A stretch of 64,000 bases of DNA from NCBI GenBank assembly GCA_963691705.1, contig OY829538.1, positions 78,994,781 to 79,058,780 of the forward strand, read 5' to 3'. A model generated the notes under the pieces. That model did no database searches. It had not been told where the DNA came from and saw only the letters and a program-made list of their open reading frames with translations. How positions within the stretch are numbered: position 1 is the first letter of the stretch; each line of letters opens with the position of its first letter. Made by a program: the position numbers and the translations under genes. This document shows, piece after piece, positions 10,838 to 21,900 of the stretch. Source of the DNA: Viola odorata. Taxonomy: Eukaryota > Streptophyta > Magnoliopsida > Malpighiales > Violaceae.

Positions 10838-13800
10838 TCAATATTCTTTAAAGACACAAAGGGATTCGAGGTGATTTTTGTCGTTGGCCTCGCCCCAATG
10901 CAATGATTCCCACCATTCCTTTGGATAAACCTGGATTATTTGAAGGGAAGGTTGTGGGAGAGGGAGCGTTATCCTCTTTAGCTTCGGACAATCAACCAGT
11001 TGAATTTGTTGTAGAGAATGACAGATGATTGCGTCCTTGTATATACTTCTCAGTTCTGGTAAATAACGCAGCTCCAATGTGGTTAGCCTTGAAAGATAGA
11101 GTCCAGTGAGATTAGACTGATCAAATAATAATTCTTGCCCATCTTCTTCTTCTTGGTCTGTTGAGAATATCTCTTCCATGCCATTGCAATAGCCGACCGA
11201 TATGTTTTTTAGGTTATGGAGGTTAGGCAACAAACTGGGAGGGAATAGTTTTTTCAACTTGTCACACTGCCATATAACAATTAGCTTAAGATTGAGTAAG
11301 GAATGATTGGAAAGAGAATGAGTGGAATAATTAGAAAATGGGAATCCCCATTCTCCATTCTCTCCCTCGTTCATTGCAAATATCTCTTCTATAGCACCCC
11401 AGTTTGTGACACGAATCTCTTGTAGGTTTAAGAGGGATGCCAGAAGGCTAGGAGAGAATACTCTCTTGTACAATGTGCTAAAACAATGCTTAATATCCAG
11501 CGTTTCAATGTCTGTGGGCAAGGCCAAAGGATCAATAAAATGGTCACCTTTTACGCTCACAAATTTCCCTGATCCAAATTTTCCCATAACTGGCAAAGAG
11601 GAATCCTCCCTCTGTATAAAAATAGAGTAATCACTAGGTGATTGTTGTGACATTTCTCGAGATTTTATGTACTCCCCCAACTCTCTGACGTTATTAAATC
11701 TGCAATACAAAGTCTCCAACATCCTCAACTCCCCCACTTCGCTTCCTCTAATTGAGAATTTTGATGCTGGTCCTCCAAGTTTGAGGACCTGCAACCGAGA
11801 AAGCATAGGTATTATCCCACTCCCTATCTCTTCTATTCCACTCACACAGAGATCTAAATACTTGAGGTTCAATAGAAATTTTACACCTTCAGGCATATGT
11901 TTAAGCCTCTCACATTCACTAAGATCTAACTTCTGTAGTTTCTCTAGCTTTGCTAACGATGGCACATGAATCAGACTCCTACAACCACGGAGCAACAATG
12001 CAGTGAGATTCACCAAATCACTAATAGACCTTGGGAGTTCCTCAATCTCACTGCACCAAGTGAGATCAAGAATTTTGAGCTTCTGAAATTGCTCAAAAAA
12101 TGAACCTGCTATCATTTTTAATCCACGATTTCTACATAGCAACAACGTTGACAGATTGGGACACCTTGGTGCATGGCTGTAAGGAATCACCTCAATGTCA
12201 TTATGCATCAACGACACTCTCACCAAATTTTCTGTCCACTTTTCCACATCTAGTAATTCTTTAAGTTGTGCTCCTGTTTCCACAAGAGTTTTGGACCCCT
12301 CTCTTAATTCAAGGATCACCATGTCCCTAATTAGATCATGCATCCATACATTCCAAGTATCACCTTCCAATAAGCATGCATTCTCAAGTGTGTCAACCAT
12401 TGTGTGTCCCTTATCCAATTCTTTTTGTCTGCTTTTCCTTTCATCTATTATTCCTTCAACAATCATATACTCTATTAACTCACATCTGCTCATTTTATAA
12501 TCTTCCGGAAATAATGCTCAATATGATAAACATTCTTGCAATGCTGGATCATTCAAACGAAGGTAGCTGCATTTCAACACAGAAAAAACTTCTTCTCGCA
12601 TCTCGTGACCCTTGCTAACTTTTGATTCCTTCAATTCCTCCAGAGTATTCCTCCATGTATGAACACTACAAATTCCCTTCATACTTCTGGCCATAACTCT
12701 GATCCCTAGAGGCAAACCAGCACATTGCCTAGAAACAGCTTTCGCCAGTTCCTCCACTTCTGTTCTATAGTTGCCCAGTTCTTGAGTGAACAAGATCCAA
12801 GCTTCTCCCTTAGAAAGAGCTTGCACTTGTATTGTGTTCCTTTCACTACAGTCCATTTGTCGACAAACTTGCAGCAATCTAGTGGTAAGAACCAACTTGC
12901 ACGTGTTCACTCTGACCGGAATTCCCACCTCATGCACATCAAAGTAATTCCATAAATCATCTAAAATGAGAACACATTTTCGTTTTGCTTGCATTGCTTG
13001 AGCTAGGCTTTTAGCTTTTTTCACCTCATCTTCCTCGTCTGAAAAGTTCAAACCAATATTTTTGGCGATAAGATTCTGTAATTTGCAAATGCTGAAATCT
13101 TGAGATACAGTAATCCAATAAACCTCAAAAGAGTTTTGTGCCTCCAGAAGAGTCTGAATATGCCTCATTATAGTGGTTTTGCCCACACCGCCCATACCAT
13201 AAATGCCGACTCGTAACACTTGATCATCCATCAACCAAGACCATATCTTTTTCTCATTTCTTCCAAATGCATCGCCCACTGGCCTATTAGTAAGTGATGC
13301 AGATTCTCCGGTCTCTTGAATACCTTCCAGAACTTCAACTTCAGGCGCAATTGGTAATGCATTTGGCATGCTTCTGTGTCTTTTGATGCTGCTTCGAACA
13401 ATGCCTTCGCTTCGAGTCCTTCGAACGCTTGAAACTTCTGCACTTGGAACTTCTACGTGGACCCTTCCTTCACAACTTTGTACTCCATTCTGATCCGCCT
13501 CATCCGTCAATACATCTGCAGTTGGTGATACCCGTTTACTGCCAGTCTGATTTGCTGGCGTTGTCCTTTCCATCGATCTGGCTATTTCTCTGTGTTGAAG
13601 ATTTGATTCATTCTCCACCATAGTATCTTCGTTGGTCTGGTTCTCGAGAGACTTCTGGTAATGATCTGAAATCCATCCATCATTCGACAATGAGCAAGTT
13701 TTTATATATGTTTCTATATATGCAGCTGCTTCCGCTCTATCTTCGTTGGTTTGATCCTCTAAACATGGTGGCATGTATTCGTCATTCACATAATCCTCAA

Positions 13801-14221
13801 CAACAATATTGCCTGATGTCTGTCCAGGTTCAAAATTTGTGTCATAATTTTGAACTGGCACATAGTCTTGAATAACTTCAACCATTTCTTCTTCTCTCAT
13901 TGGTCTCTGGAATGCGGATTGTAGCCCCAATTGCACGCCCCTTTGATTTCCGAAGTTGTTAGGTAATTGTGCAAAGGATGAGGACGGGAAATTGTCCGGC
14001 AAGGCTTTCTGTGTTTTGCTGCTTTCAGTTGCCAGAGAATCTCTAACAAGTTGGGAAACAAGCGGGCACCTTCTAGCACCGGTTTTTGCCTCTCCGGTTA
14101 GATGACCTCTCAACCTTGTTGATGTTGTACCTTTAGCATATTTTTTGTTACAGAAGCTGCAAAAGTACTCGCCTGCCACCTGGTCCCTTAAGAAATATTG
14201 CTGAACGTTTTCACCTGCCAT
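10838..14221 (-). pseudogene. NLR-2: BED-NB-ARC-LRR gene with an in-frame stop in RNBS-D
   Basis: From ATG at 14221 the frame reads a BED finger (C21, C24, H40, C52), a long acidic linker with two similar SLENQTNED/CLEDQTNED stretches, and an NB-ARC with P-loop GMGGVGKTT at 342-350. It stops after 567 residues at TGA 12518-12520. The stop replaces the Cys codon of CLSYCxLFPED that is TGC or TGT in the other NLRs. The same frame then continues without interruption for about 560 codons through MHDL and the whole LRR region to 10838. One base change (TGC to TGA) would explain it. The product would be a BED-NB-ARC protein without LRRs, or nothing if the mRNA is degraded. The BED finger is the NLR-1 type, but the linker end (EVEVLEGIQETGESASL) is the NLR-3/4/5 type. 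Confidence 0.88.
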
Positions 14222-14454
14222 TCTTCTCAGGAACCTACGTATATACAATAATACAATGTTACATGAGTGATGGATTAGAATTAAAGAACAACTAAAAATA
14301 TATATGTAATAAGAGTGTCGATTAAATTGATACAAAGTTTTGTTTTTCGGTTAATTAGGAATCTCTTTGCAAAACTACTTAATTAAAAGTGGTCAAAATA
14401 GCAGACAAGACACCACAGTTCATTTTCTACAGGTGGAAGCTTTGAAGGGGATGG

Positions 14455-14584
14455 TCGCGGTTTTCTGTCTTTTGTTGATTTCACATAATGATAGATATAT
14501 CCTAACATCACCAATTAGATGACCTCTCAACCTTGTTGGTGAAGTGCTTGCAGCGAGATCATGTCCGCAATAGTTGCACTTATA
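14455..14584 (-). pseudogene. Orphan BED zinc-finger fragment
   Basis: On the minus strand the stretch reads KCNYCGHDLAASTSPTRLRG followed by HLIGDVRI and, further on, NKRQKT. It aligns with NLR-1 residues 20-73 (KCKFCGRDFAAGTS, TRLRAH, NKRQKT), with the segment after GARIC shortened. No NB-ARC is attached; NLR-2 follows downstream with its own finger. It is a remnant of another NLR copy whose first exon was left behind. Confidence 0.75.
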
Positions 14585-14619
14585 TTAAGAAAAGAAAAGG
14601 TATGAAGAATATGAATAAT

Positions 14620-15260
14620 TAATTACCTGATTAAAATTAGATCGGAGGAGTAAACGGATGGATGAAACAGAGTAGAAGAGAACACAGAGAAAAGAATGGG
14701 CGACAGATGAGGCTAGTAAAACCTGAAAGAATACAATGACAATTAATGATTAGAAGATGTTCTTCATCAAATGATCCGATCAAAATAAGCAATATATACG
14801 GACATGGATAGTCAAAAAGAAAAGAAAAGAAGAAAAGTAGAAGTATAAATGGATAATTACCTGCTTAGAATAACATCAGAACCGGAGAGTAGAAGATAAC
14901 ACAGAGCAGGCTGCAGAAATGGATGTGTGATTAATTAAGTTTAGGAATTCATTAGTACTAGCAATTAAGCCAACGGGGGTTAGTTAATTAAATTAAAGTC
15001 AAATGAAGCTAGTAAACCTGCAGGAGATGTTCTTCAACGGGTCTGATGAAAAGAAGCAACAGATAGATCATAAGCACAGACATGGATGATCAAAAACAAA
15101 AGTAGCAATTGTGTGGATAATTACCTGAGCTTAGAACTAGATCAAAAGGAGTAAAAGAGAACACAGAACAAGATGGATGTGTGAGAATTAAGTTTAGGAA
15201 ATCATTAGTAGCAAATTAAGCAAAGGAGGGTTGGTTAATTAAACAAAAGTCAACGTTAAT
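14620..15260 (-). promoter_or_regulatory. NLR-2 leader with tandemly repeated non-coding exon modules
   Basis: Three successive copies of a module occur on the minus strand, each ending in a CAG/GTAATT donor (at about 14627-14633, 14862-14868 and 15121-15127). Each is preceded by a conserved block derived from CACACATCCAT, TGTTCTGTGTTCTC and TTTTACTCC. The ATC-TTTGA-GAACATC acceptor side is seen near 14757-14790 and 15022-15045. A W-box-containing motif, TTGACTTTTGTTTAA, lies at 15239-15253 and recurs in the plus-strand stub at 58331-58345. Other NLR leaders here have only two exons. Confidence 0.55.
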
Positions 15261-15699
15261 GCTGCCAAAGACTTTCTCTAATTATAAATGTGGCTTGCTC
15301 GTCTTGATTGCCCAACTTTTTTTTATTTTATTTTAGTATCAATTTGTTACTTCTATAATCAAATAATGAGGTAATGGAAGATTAATCAATTTGACCAATT
15401 CAAGTTGACTTTTTTTTGTTTATGATAGCGATTGCCTTTGTGTTTGAAATGAAATTATACCAAACCGGTACCTTTGTGTTTTTAGTTTCTGAAATTTGGG
15501 GAAAAATTATACACTACTCTCGGTTTTTAATTTTAGTATATAAAAAAAAATCGCCCAATCAATAATATCATGACACAACATTAGTAAATGGTTACACATA
15601 AATGGGTTTATTAAGAGTTCACCCACCGTTACCTATCTATGTGTAACAATTTTATCAGTTAGATAATTTGTATGTACACGCTGAAATTAAAAAACGGGA
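15261..15699. other. AT-rich intergenic DNA, no gene seen
   Basis: Poly-A/T-rich DNA. The part from about 15560 is related to sequence at 37900-38090 upstream of MED19-B. Confidence 0.4.
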
Positions 15700-16306
15700 G
15701 TATATAATTTCTCCAATTTCTGATTTGATTTTATTGTAAAAGTTGTAACAGCTTTCCTCACATGGTAATTGAGCCCACCAATATGTTCCTTCAATTGGGC
15801 CCAATTATCCAAACGCATCAAATTATTTTTCAGTTGTCAGTGGCCCAATCGATAACGCTTCCCATGCTAACTATTGCTAACAATTCGTACAACTTGTTAT
15901 ACTAATTGATAAAATTTAAATGGTCTATTTTAAAAGAGGGTGTTTTTTTAGTGAATTGAAGTATAATTTATTGTATAATTTGTATAGAAATTTTATAAAA
16001 TTTGTAATTAGTAGATAATATATATATATATATATATATGTTTTTTTTTTAAAGATGAACATTTTAGATTGACTATAGTTTTTTTATCAACTAAATTTCT
16101 ACAAAATAAAAATATAACTCATTAATAACTCATTAATTATTAGCTAGTGGCAAAATACTTCAGCAATTCAAGTTAGAATTTCACGTACACCTGATGTAAT
16201 CCAAGGAGCTTCACCGCACGGATCTATCAACACCTATCATCCAAAAAAAAGAAAACAAGAAGGAAAGAGAGAGAAAAGAAAGAGGGGACAGACGACAAGC
16301 ATTCCA
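15700..16306 (+). repeat. MED19 upstream block, copy 1
   Basis: About 600 bp also present at about 26005-26640 and 38090-38712, each time upstream of a MED19 copy. Shared landmarks are ATAATTTCTCCAATTTCTGA, GGGCCCAATTATCC and GACAGACGACAAGCAT. It probably held the MED19 promoter. A (TA)n run lies at about 16018-16040. Confidence 0.7.
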
Positions 16307-16880
16307 TTCACAGAGTTTTAAGAACTAATGTTACTAATCTTTGAAGTCAGTGCTGGCCCTGTTCTCTTACAAATTATGTCAAGTCTTAATTACAGCTGGG
16401 TGGGTGCATTAAGTTGTGCATGAATTTTGTAGTTTTTTCGTTCTTTGTTTGTAAGGTACCAGTTAGTTTGACCATTGGAGTGACCATGCATTAAAAGATG
16501 GATTTAACTTCAAAATTATAGCTTGCTTCTCCTGTGGGACTTAATAGTTCTGTCCTGTCTTTGTTTATCCAGAAGAGAAGGCATGATGGAATATCTTTTA
16601 GACCCTGAGCTTCATCTGGAGACCAGAAAGAAGACCAAGTATGCTCTTTTTAAACTCGTGTTACCTAAAATTTGTGTTAGTTTTGGTTCATTGTTTTGGC
16701 TTTCCATTTATTCAAACTTATTTTCTTCCGTTGGTGGCATTTTTCAGGATGTTAGAGTAAGCGATGTTGAAGTTGCTTTTTCTTCTTGTCTCAGCAAAAG
16801 TACATTTAAACCAATGATGAATTGTTTCAATAAGAGAAATGTACATCTCTTTTGTCTTTGTGTCATGACTGTGATCTAAG
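16307..16880 (+). pseudogene. MED19 copy D, lacking exons 1 to 3
   Basis: At about 16306-16312 the upstream block (ending GCATTCCATTC) jumps directly into intron 3 (CAGAGTTTTAAGAAC), so exons 1-3 are deleted relative to copies A and B. The remainder holds exon 4 (from about 16574, after TTTATCCAG) and exon 5 (from about 16748, after TTTTTCAG). A 118-codon frame spans this piece but runs through the exon 4/5 intron and is not a MED19 protein. It lies tail-to-tail with AAAD-A, as in the 38.9-42.9 kb block. Confidence 0.75.
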
Positions 16881-17140
16881 GATAAGAGCCAAATAATAAA
16901 GGATATGAGCTAAATAATAAAGGATACAATCATACAAGCCAAATAATGAAAAATTATCTGTATATTCTCAATTTATTTTTCAATCCATAATTGCATGGAT
17001 TCTCTGTTTAAATTCTGTCGACTTCCCCATTGGAGCTGCCTCAAACAATAAAAATAAACATCAAATGGTAATTAAATTTCATAGTAGATAGAGATATTTT
17101 ATCAGCAGAATTGCATTTTGTGTGTAGTAGATATATATTT

Positions 17141-17546
17141 TCAATATGTGGCTAGTATTGCGTCCAGGTTTTCCAGCACCACCTTCCAAGGTGACAAGGA
17201 GCGAGGCAGAGATAGAAGAGATCGAACACGGGAATAAGAAAGCAAGGCCGCCGAAGTAATTGGGACTTTGCCAGTGAGTGATGCCTGGAATGATGTGTTT
17301 TTGCACGTCTTGGAGGATGGACTCGATCGGTTCAGGAGCATTTGGGGCGAATTTAGGGAGGATTTTCTTGAGATAGCCAGGCTCCACCTGGCTCAAAACA
17401 GGGAATTTTTCAATGGTTTGGTAGTAATCAGCAATGAAATCTACAGCCATGTGGCCTTGCCTCCTGAACTCCTCAGGGTCTAAAGGGCTTCTGTTGAGGA
17501 GAGAGCAGCTGTTTTCGGTTTCAAAGCCAGTGCTGATGATGCCCAT
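17141..17546 (-). pseudogene. AAAD copy A: internally deleted aromatic amino acid decarboxylase
   Basis: The first 98 codons (from ATG 17546) match AAAD-B up to HWQSPNYF. The sequence then jumps to the last 15 codons ([18 protein letters not shown] at 17141-17143). About 1.18 kb of AAAD-B sequence (41420-42601) is missing and replaced by about 61 bp of unrelated filler (17191-17251). The C-terminal piece is out of frame with the N-terminal one. The PLP lysine and the whole catalytic core are gone, so no enzyme can be made. The promoter region with a TATATATG box (about 17680) is still present. Confidence 0.92.
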
Positions 17547-17559
17547 TGTTTGGAATTTG

Positions 17560-18915
17560 AGTTGAATTTAGAGAGAATGAAATGAGTTTGGTTTAACGGG
17601 TATATTGCCTTGTGGACTAGTTAGTGTTTGCTTTATGAGTTTGAGGTGCTTGTAGCTTGTAAGAGGAGGGTTTGGGCATATATATGTATAGGTTGAAAAA
17701 ATTAAATAATAAATCCATTTTGTAAACTATTAAGATATTTTTTACTATTTTTTTTTATTTTTTTAAACTATTATATAAAGGTTAAAATTGCAAGTGAGAT
17801 AAATCACATCCTGCGTCTGTGAAAATTGAGTCAATTCAATATACTTTTGTTATTTAGTACAATATTATGAAGATTTTTTTTTTCTCAAAAATCTTGATTA
17901 ATGATATTCTTAGTGACTAATATCGTTTAACAAGCATGATGTTATCATTTAACACGCACGCTATTTTATTAAGTAAGTCACAGACTCACAGTAGCATGCA
18001 AAGTCGCGTTGAATAAATTTGGGATTTTGTTCACATGATCACCACCGACAATAACCGTTGAAAAATAAACGGGACAAAAAAAATCAAGTAACTAGTTAAA
18101 ATAAAAGAAAACTATAGAATAGAATAAATAAAAATTCAGTTAAGAGATTCCCAAAAAGAGAAAACAAATTAAAAAAACAGAAGACATTACCACAATAGAA
18201 GAACACCAACTAGTGTTAAGTTAAACTTCGAGAATAATTAGTGTTGTTTAGTTTTAGTACTTTATAAGTATTTATAAATTTAATGAGTTAAGATTAGTCA
18301 TGTAAATAAAACCTACAACATTAAGGGGGTAGAGTGCTCTAATTTTCTAATGCTATACAAATGCACCAATAAACATTAGAAAATAAAATAAAATTATTTT
18401 CCCAAAATAATTGGATGAATTTCAAAATTTAATTTTGATGAAATAAAATATTCAAATAAATAGAAAAAAGTGTGTCACACAGGAAAAGGAAATTGAGTAA
18501 TTCCTTCTTTCGGTTAACTTTGAAAGTATCGCTATAAAACACAGCTCACATTAATTCATCACAAAAGCTCCACTTCTTCCTACAAACTTGCCCAGCTCCA
18601 TTGTTTCTTCTTCTTCAATGTGATTGCATTCATCCCTGGACCTGCAATGAATTAAAAGTTTGGAATAGAACAAACATAGTTAATAAGCATCTGGAGAAAA
18701 ACAGACATATACTCTCTGCATTAAGCTAACCACATACAAAGCATAAACCAAAAACAACATTCTAGTACAAGGCAATCATGCTTCCAAAATGAAGTGGCTA
18801 TATTAGAGAAATGGATAATCATAGTATATGAGATGAACACATGCTTATCATTAAGTTGGCAGAATCGGCAGATTATAGGCATTTGTTGTTAATAATAAAG
18901 TAACTAATCAGGGTT
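17560..18915. other. AAAD-A upstream DNA, shared intergenic repeat and NLR-3 3' flank
   Basis: 17560-17700 is the AAAD-A upstream region. 18140-18340 matches 46480-46680 and 62187-62350. 18360-18915 is the NLR 3' flank shared with NLR-4 and NLR-5; it carries a plus-strand CTATAAAAC box at 18532-18540. No protein gene is seen. Confidence 0.5.
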
Positions 18916-21900
18916 TTAGAATGGGATATATAAAGCAAGGACGAAGATTGTGAAAGCCTTACCACGCATTCTCTCAAGTCCTTTAAAGACACAAAGGGAT
19001 TCGAGATGATTTTTGTCATTGGCACTGCCCCAATGCACTGAGTCCCACCATTCCTTTGGATAAACCTGGATTCTTTGAAGGGAAGGTTGTGAGAGAGGGA
19101 GCGTTATCCTCTTTAATTTCGGGCATCCAACCAGTTCAATTTCTTTTAGAGAATGACAGATGATTGCGCCCTTGTATATGCTTCTCAGTTCTGGCAACTT
19201 ACGCAAAATCAATGTGGTAAGCCTTGAAAGACGGAGTGTAGTGAGATTAGGCTGATCAAATAATAATTCTTGTCCATCTTCTTCTTCTTGGTCTGTTGAG
19301 AATATCTCTTCCATGCCATTGCAATTGCCGACCGAAATCATTTGTAGGTTATGGAGGTTAGGCAGCAAGGAGGGAGGGAATAGTTTCTTCAACTTGTCAC
19401 ACCTAAATATATTAATTAGCTTAAGATTAAGTAAGGAGTGATTGGAAAGAGAATGGGTGGAATAATTAGAAAATGGGAATCCCCATTCTCCATTCTCTCT
19501 CTCGTTCATTGCAAATATCTCCTCTATAGCATCCCACGCGCTGACACGAATCTCTTGTAGGTTTAAGAGGGACGCCAGAAGGCTAGCAGGGAACAGTCCC
19601 TTGTACAAAGAGCTAGAACAACTGTAAATTTCCAGTGCTTCAATGTCTGTGGGCAATGCCAAAGGATCTATAAAATTGTGACCTACTACATTCACAATTT
19701 TCCTTGATCCCAATTTTGTCACAGTTCGCGAAGAGAAATTATTCCTCGATATAAAAATAGCGTAATCACTGGGTGATTGTTGTGACCTTTCTCGAGATTT
19801 CATGTACTCCCCAAACTCTCTGACATTACTAAATACGCAATGCAAAGTCTCCAACATCTTCAACTCCCCCACTTCACCTCCTCTAATTGAGAATTTTGAA
19901 TCTTCAAATTGGTTGACTAGTTTGAGGACCTGCAACCGAGAAAGCATAGGTATTATCCCACTCCCTATCTCTTTTATTCTAATCCATGAGAGATCTAAAT
20001 ACTTGAGGTTTAATAGAAATCTCATACCTTCAGGCATCTGTTTAAGACTCACACAATCCCTAAGATCTAACTTCTTCAGTTTCTCTAGCTTTGCTAATGA
20101 TGGCACATGAGTCAGACTCCTACATTTACGGAGCAATAAGGCGGTGAGATTCACCAAATCACTAATAGACCTTGGGAGTTCCTCAATCGCATAGCACCAA
20201 GAAAGATCAAGAACTTTGAGCCTCTGAAATTGTCCAAAAAAAGAATCTGCTATCATTCTTAATACACGATTTCCACATAACAACAACGTTGACAGATTGG
20301 GACACCTTGGTGTATGGCTGGAAGGAATCATCTCAATGCCATTTCTCATCAACGAGACTCTCACCAAATTCTCTGTCCATCTCTCCACATCTGGTAATTC
20401 TTTAATTTGTGCCCCTGCTTCCACAAGCGTTTTTGACCCCTCTCTCAATTCAAGGATCAACATGTCCCTAATCAGATCATGCATCCACACAGTTTCAGTA
20501 TCACCTTCCAATAAGCATGCATCCTCAAGTGTGTCAAGCATCGTGTGTCCTTTATCAAATTCTGTTCCTCTGTTTTTCTCTGCATCTATTATTCCCTCAA
20601 CAATCATATACTCAATTAACTCATTTCTATCAATCGTATCATCTTCCAGAAATAATGTGCAGTATGACAAACATTCTTGCAATGCTGGATCATTCAATCG
20701 AAGGTAGCTGAATTTCAACACAGAGAAAACTTCTTCGTTCATCTCGTGACCCTTACTAACTTTTGATTCCTTCAATTCCTCCAGCGTAGTCCTCCATGTA
20801 TGAACATTACAAATTCCCTTCATACTTCTGGCCATAACTCTGATCCCTAGAGGCAAACCAGCGCATTGCCTAGAAACAGCTTTCGCCAGTTCCTCCACTT
20901 CTGTTCTATAGTTGCCCAGTTCTTGAGTGAACAAGATCCAAGCTTCTCCCTTAGAAAGAGGTTGCACTTGTATTGTGTTCCCCTCACTACAATCCATTTG
21001 TCGACAAACTTTCAGCAATCTAGTGGTAAGAACCAACTTGCACAGATTCACTCCTACTGGAATTCCCACCTCATTCACATCAAAGTAATTCCATAAATCA
21101 TCTAAAATGAGAGCACATTTTCGTTTTGCTTGCATTGCTTGAGCTAGGCTTTTAGCTCTTTTCACCTCATCTTCCTCGTCTGAAAAGTTCAAGCCAATTT
21201 TTTTAGCAATAAGATTCTGTAATTTGCAAATGCTGAAATCTTGAGATACAGTAATCCAATAAACCTCAAAAGAGCTTTGTCCCTCCAGAAGAGTCTGAAT
21301 ATGCCTCATTAGAGTGGTTTTGCCCACACCGCCCATACCACAAATGCCAACTCGTAAGACTTGATCATCCATCAACCAAGACCATATTTTTTTCACATTT
21401 CTTCCAAATGCATCGCCCACTGGGCATTTAGTAAGTGATGCGGATTCTCCGGTCTCTTGAATACCTTCCAGAACTTCAACTTCAGGCGCATTTGGTAATG
21501 CATCTGGTTTGCTTCTTTGTCTTTTGTTGCTTCTTTGAACAATATTGCCTTCTCTTTGAGTCCTTTGAACGCTTGAAACTTCTACTTCTACTCCTAGTGA
21601 TTCTTGACACTCATACTTGGAACCTTCTGTTTCTGCCTCAAAGTTGCTGTCGTTATTTTCACTTGCATCCAGAATTCTCGTCGGTTCCCAGTTAACTGAT
21701 CTTGAACATTCGGGGGCTCCTACTTCCCTTCTTTGGACTGCCTCTTTAACATCCTCCGGCACGCTTTCGCAGATCCTAGTCAAATGATCCCGGAATGTTT
21801 CGGGTTGAACTTCCCATGGAAAAGGATGGCCACAAAATTGACACACCCAGTTATTGTCATTATCATTCCGCAGATGTCTCATAACATTCCCACCAGTCAT
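18916..21900 (-). CDS. NLR-3: BED zinc-finger NB-ARC LRR immune receptor, intact
   Basis: 994 residues from ATG at 21900. The open frame extends upstream to 21942, but that part crosses a TTTTTTCAG splice-acceptor-like site, so the MTGGNVMRHL Met was preferred; it matches the starts of NLR-4 and NLR-5. The BED finger is the second type in this cluster: W18, C20, C23, H39, C44 (H-x4-C, CQFCGHPFPWEVQPETF). The linker carries EVEVLEGIQETGESASL. The NB-ARC has P-loop GMGGVGKTT at about 188-196 (preceded by Cys where NLR-1, -2 and -4 have Tyr), LILDDLW, GLPLG, CLSYCTLFLEDD and MHDL, followed by about 450 residues of LRR. CLSYCTLFLEDD departs from the usual LFPED. The C-terminus (VFKGLERMRGKAFTIF...) reads past a GTAAGG donor-like site, so the last residues may differ if an intron is used. 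Role: intracellular immune sensor. Confidence 0.93.
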   Translation of the reverse strand: MTGGNVMRHLRNDNDNNWVCQFCGHPFPWEVQPETFRDHLTRICESVPEDVKEAVQRREVGAPECSRSVNWEPTRILDASENNDSNFEAETEGSKYECQESLGVEVEVSSVQRTQREGNIVQRSNKRQRSKPDALPNAPEVEVLEGIQETGESASLTKCPVGDAFGRNVKKIWSWLMDDQVLRVGICGMGGVGKTTLMRHIQTLLEGQSSFEVYWITVSQDFSICKLQNLIAKKIGLNFSDEEDEVKRAKSLAQAMQAKRKCALILDDLWNYFDVNEVGIPVGVNLCKLVLTTRLLKVCRQMDCSEGNTIQVQPLSKGEAWILFTQELGNYRTEVEELAKAVSRQCAGLPLGIRVMARSMKGICNVHTWRTTLEELKESKVSKGHEMNEEVFSVLKFSYLRLNDPALQECLSYCTLFLEDDTIDRNELIEYMIVEGIIDAEKNRGTEFDKGHTMLDTLEDACLLEGDTETVWMHDLIRDMLILELREGSKTLVEAGAQIKELPDVERWTENLVRVSLMRNGIEMIPSSHTPRCPNLSTLLLCGNRVLRMIADSFFGQFQRLKVLDLSWCYAIEELPRSISDLVNLTALLLRKCRSLTHVPSLAKLEKLKKLDLRDCVSLKQMPEGMRFLLNLKYLDLSWIRIKEIGSGIIPMLSRLQVLKLVNQFEDSKFSIRGGEVGELKMLETLHCVFSNVREFGEYMKSRERSQQSPSDYAIFISRNNFSSRTVTKLGSRKIVNVVGHNFIDPLALPTDIEALEIYSCSSSLYKGLFPASLLASLLNLQEIRVSAWDAIEEIFAMNERENGEWGFPFSNYSTHSLSNHSLLNLKLINIFRCDKLKKLFPPSLLPNLHNLQMISVGNCNGMEEIFSTDQEEEDGQELLFDQPNLTTLRLSRLTTLILRKLPELRSIYKGAIICHSLKEIELVGCPKLKRITLPLSQPSLQRIQVYPKEWWDSVHWGSANDKNHLESLCVFKGLERMRGKAFTIFVLALYIPF

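Noticed and set aside
14222..14335. 38-residue N-terminal extension of NLR-2
   Set aside because: NLR-1 starts at the homologous MAGEN methionine; the extension is leader/intron sequence.
16523..16879. 118-codon plus-strand ORF, repeated at 40749-41105
   Set aside because: It runs across MED19 exon 4, an intron and exon 5. Its conservation is explained by recent duplication of the block.
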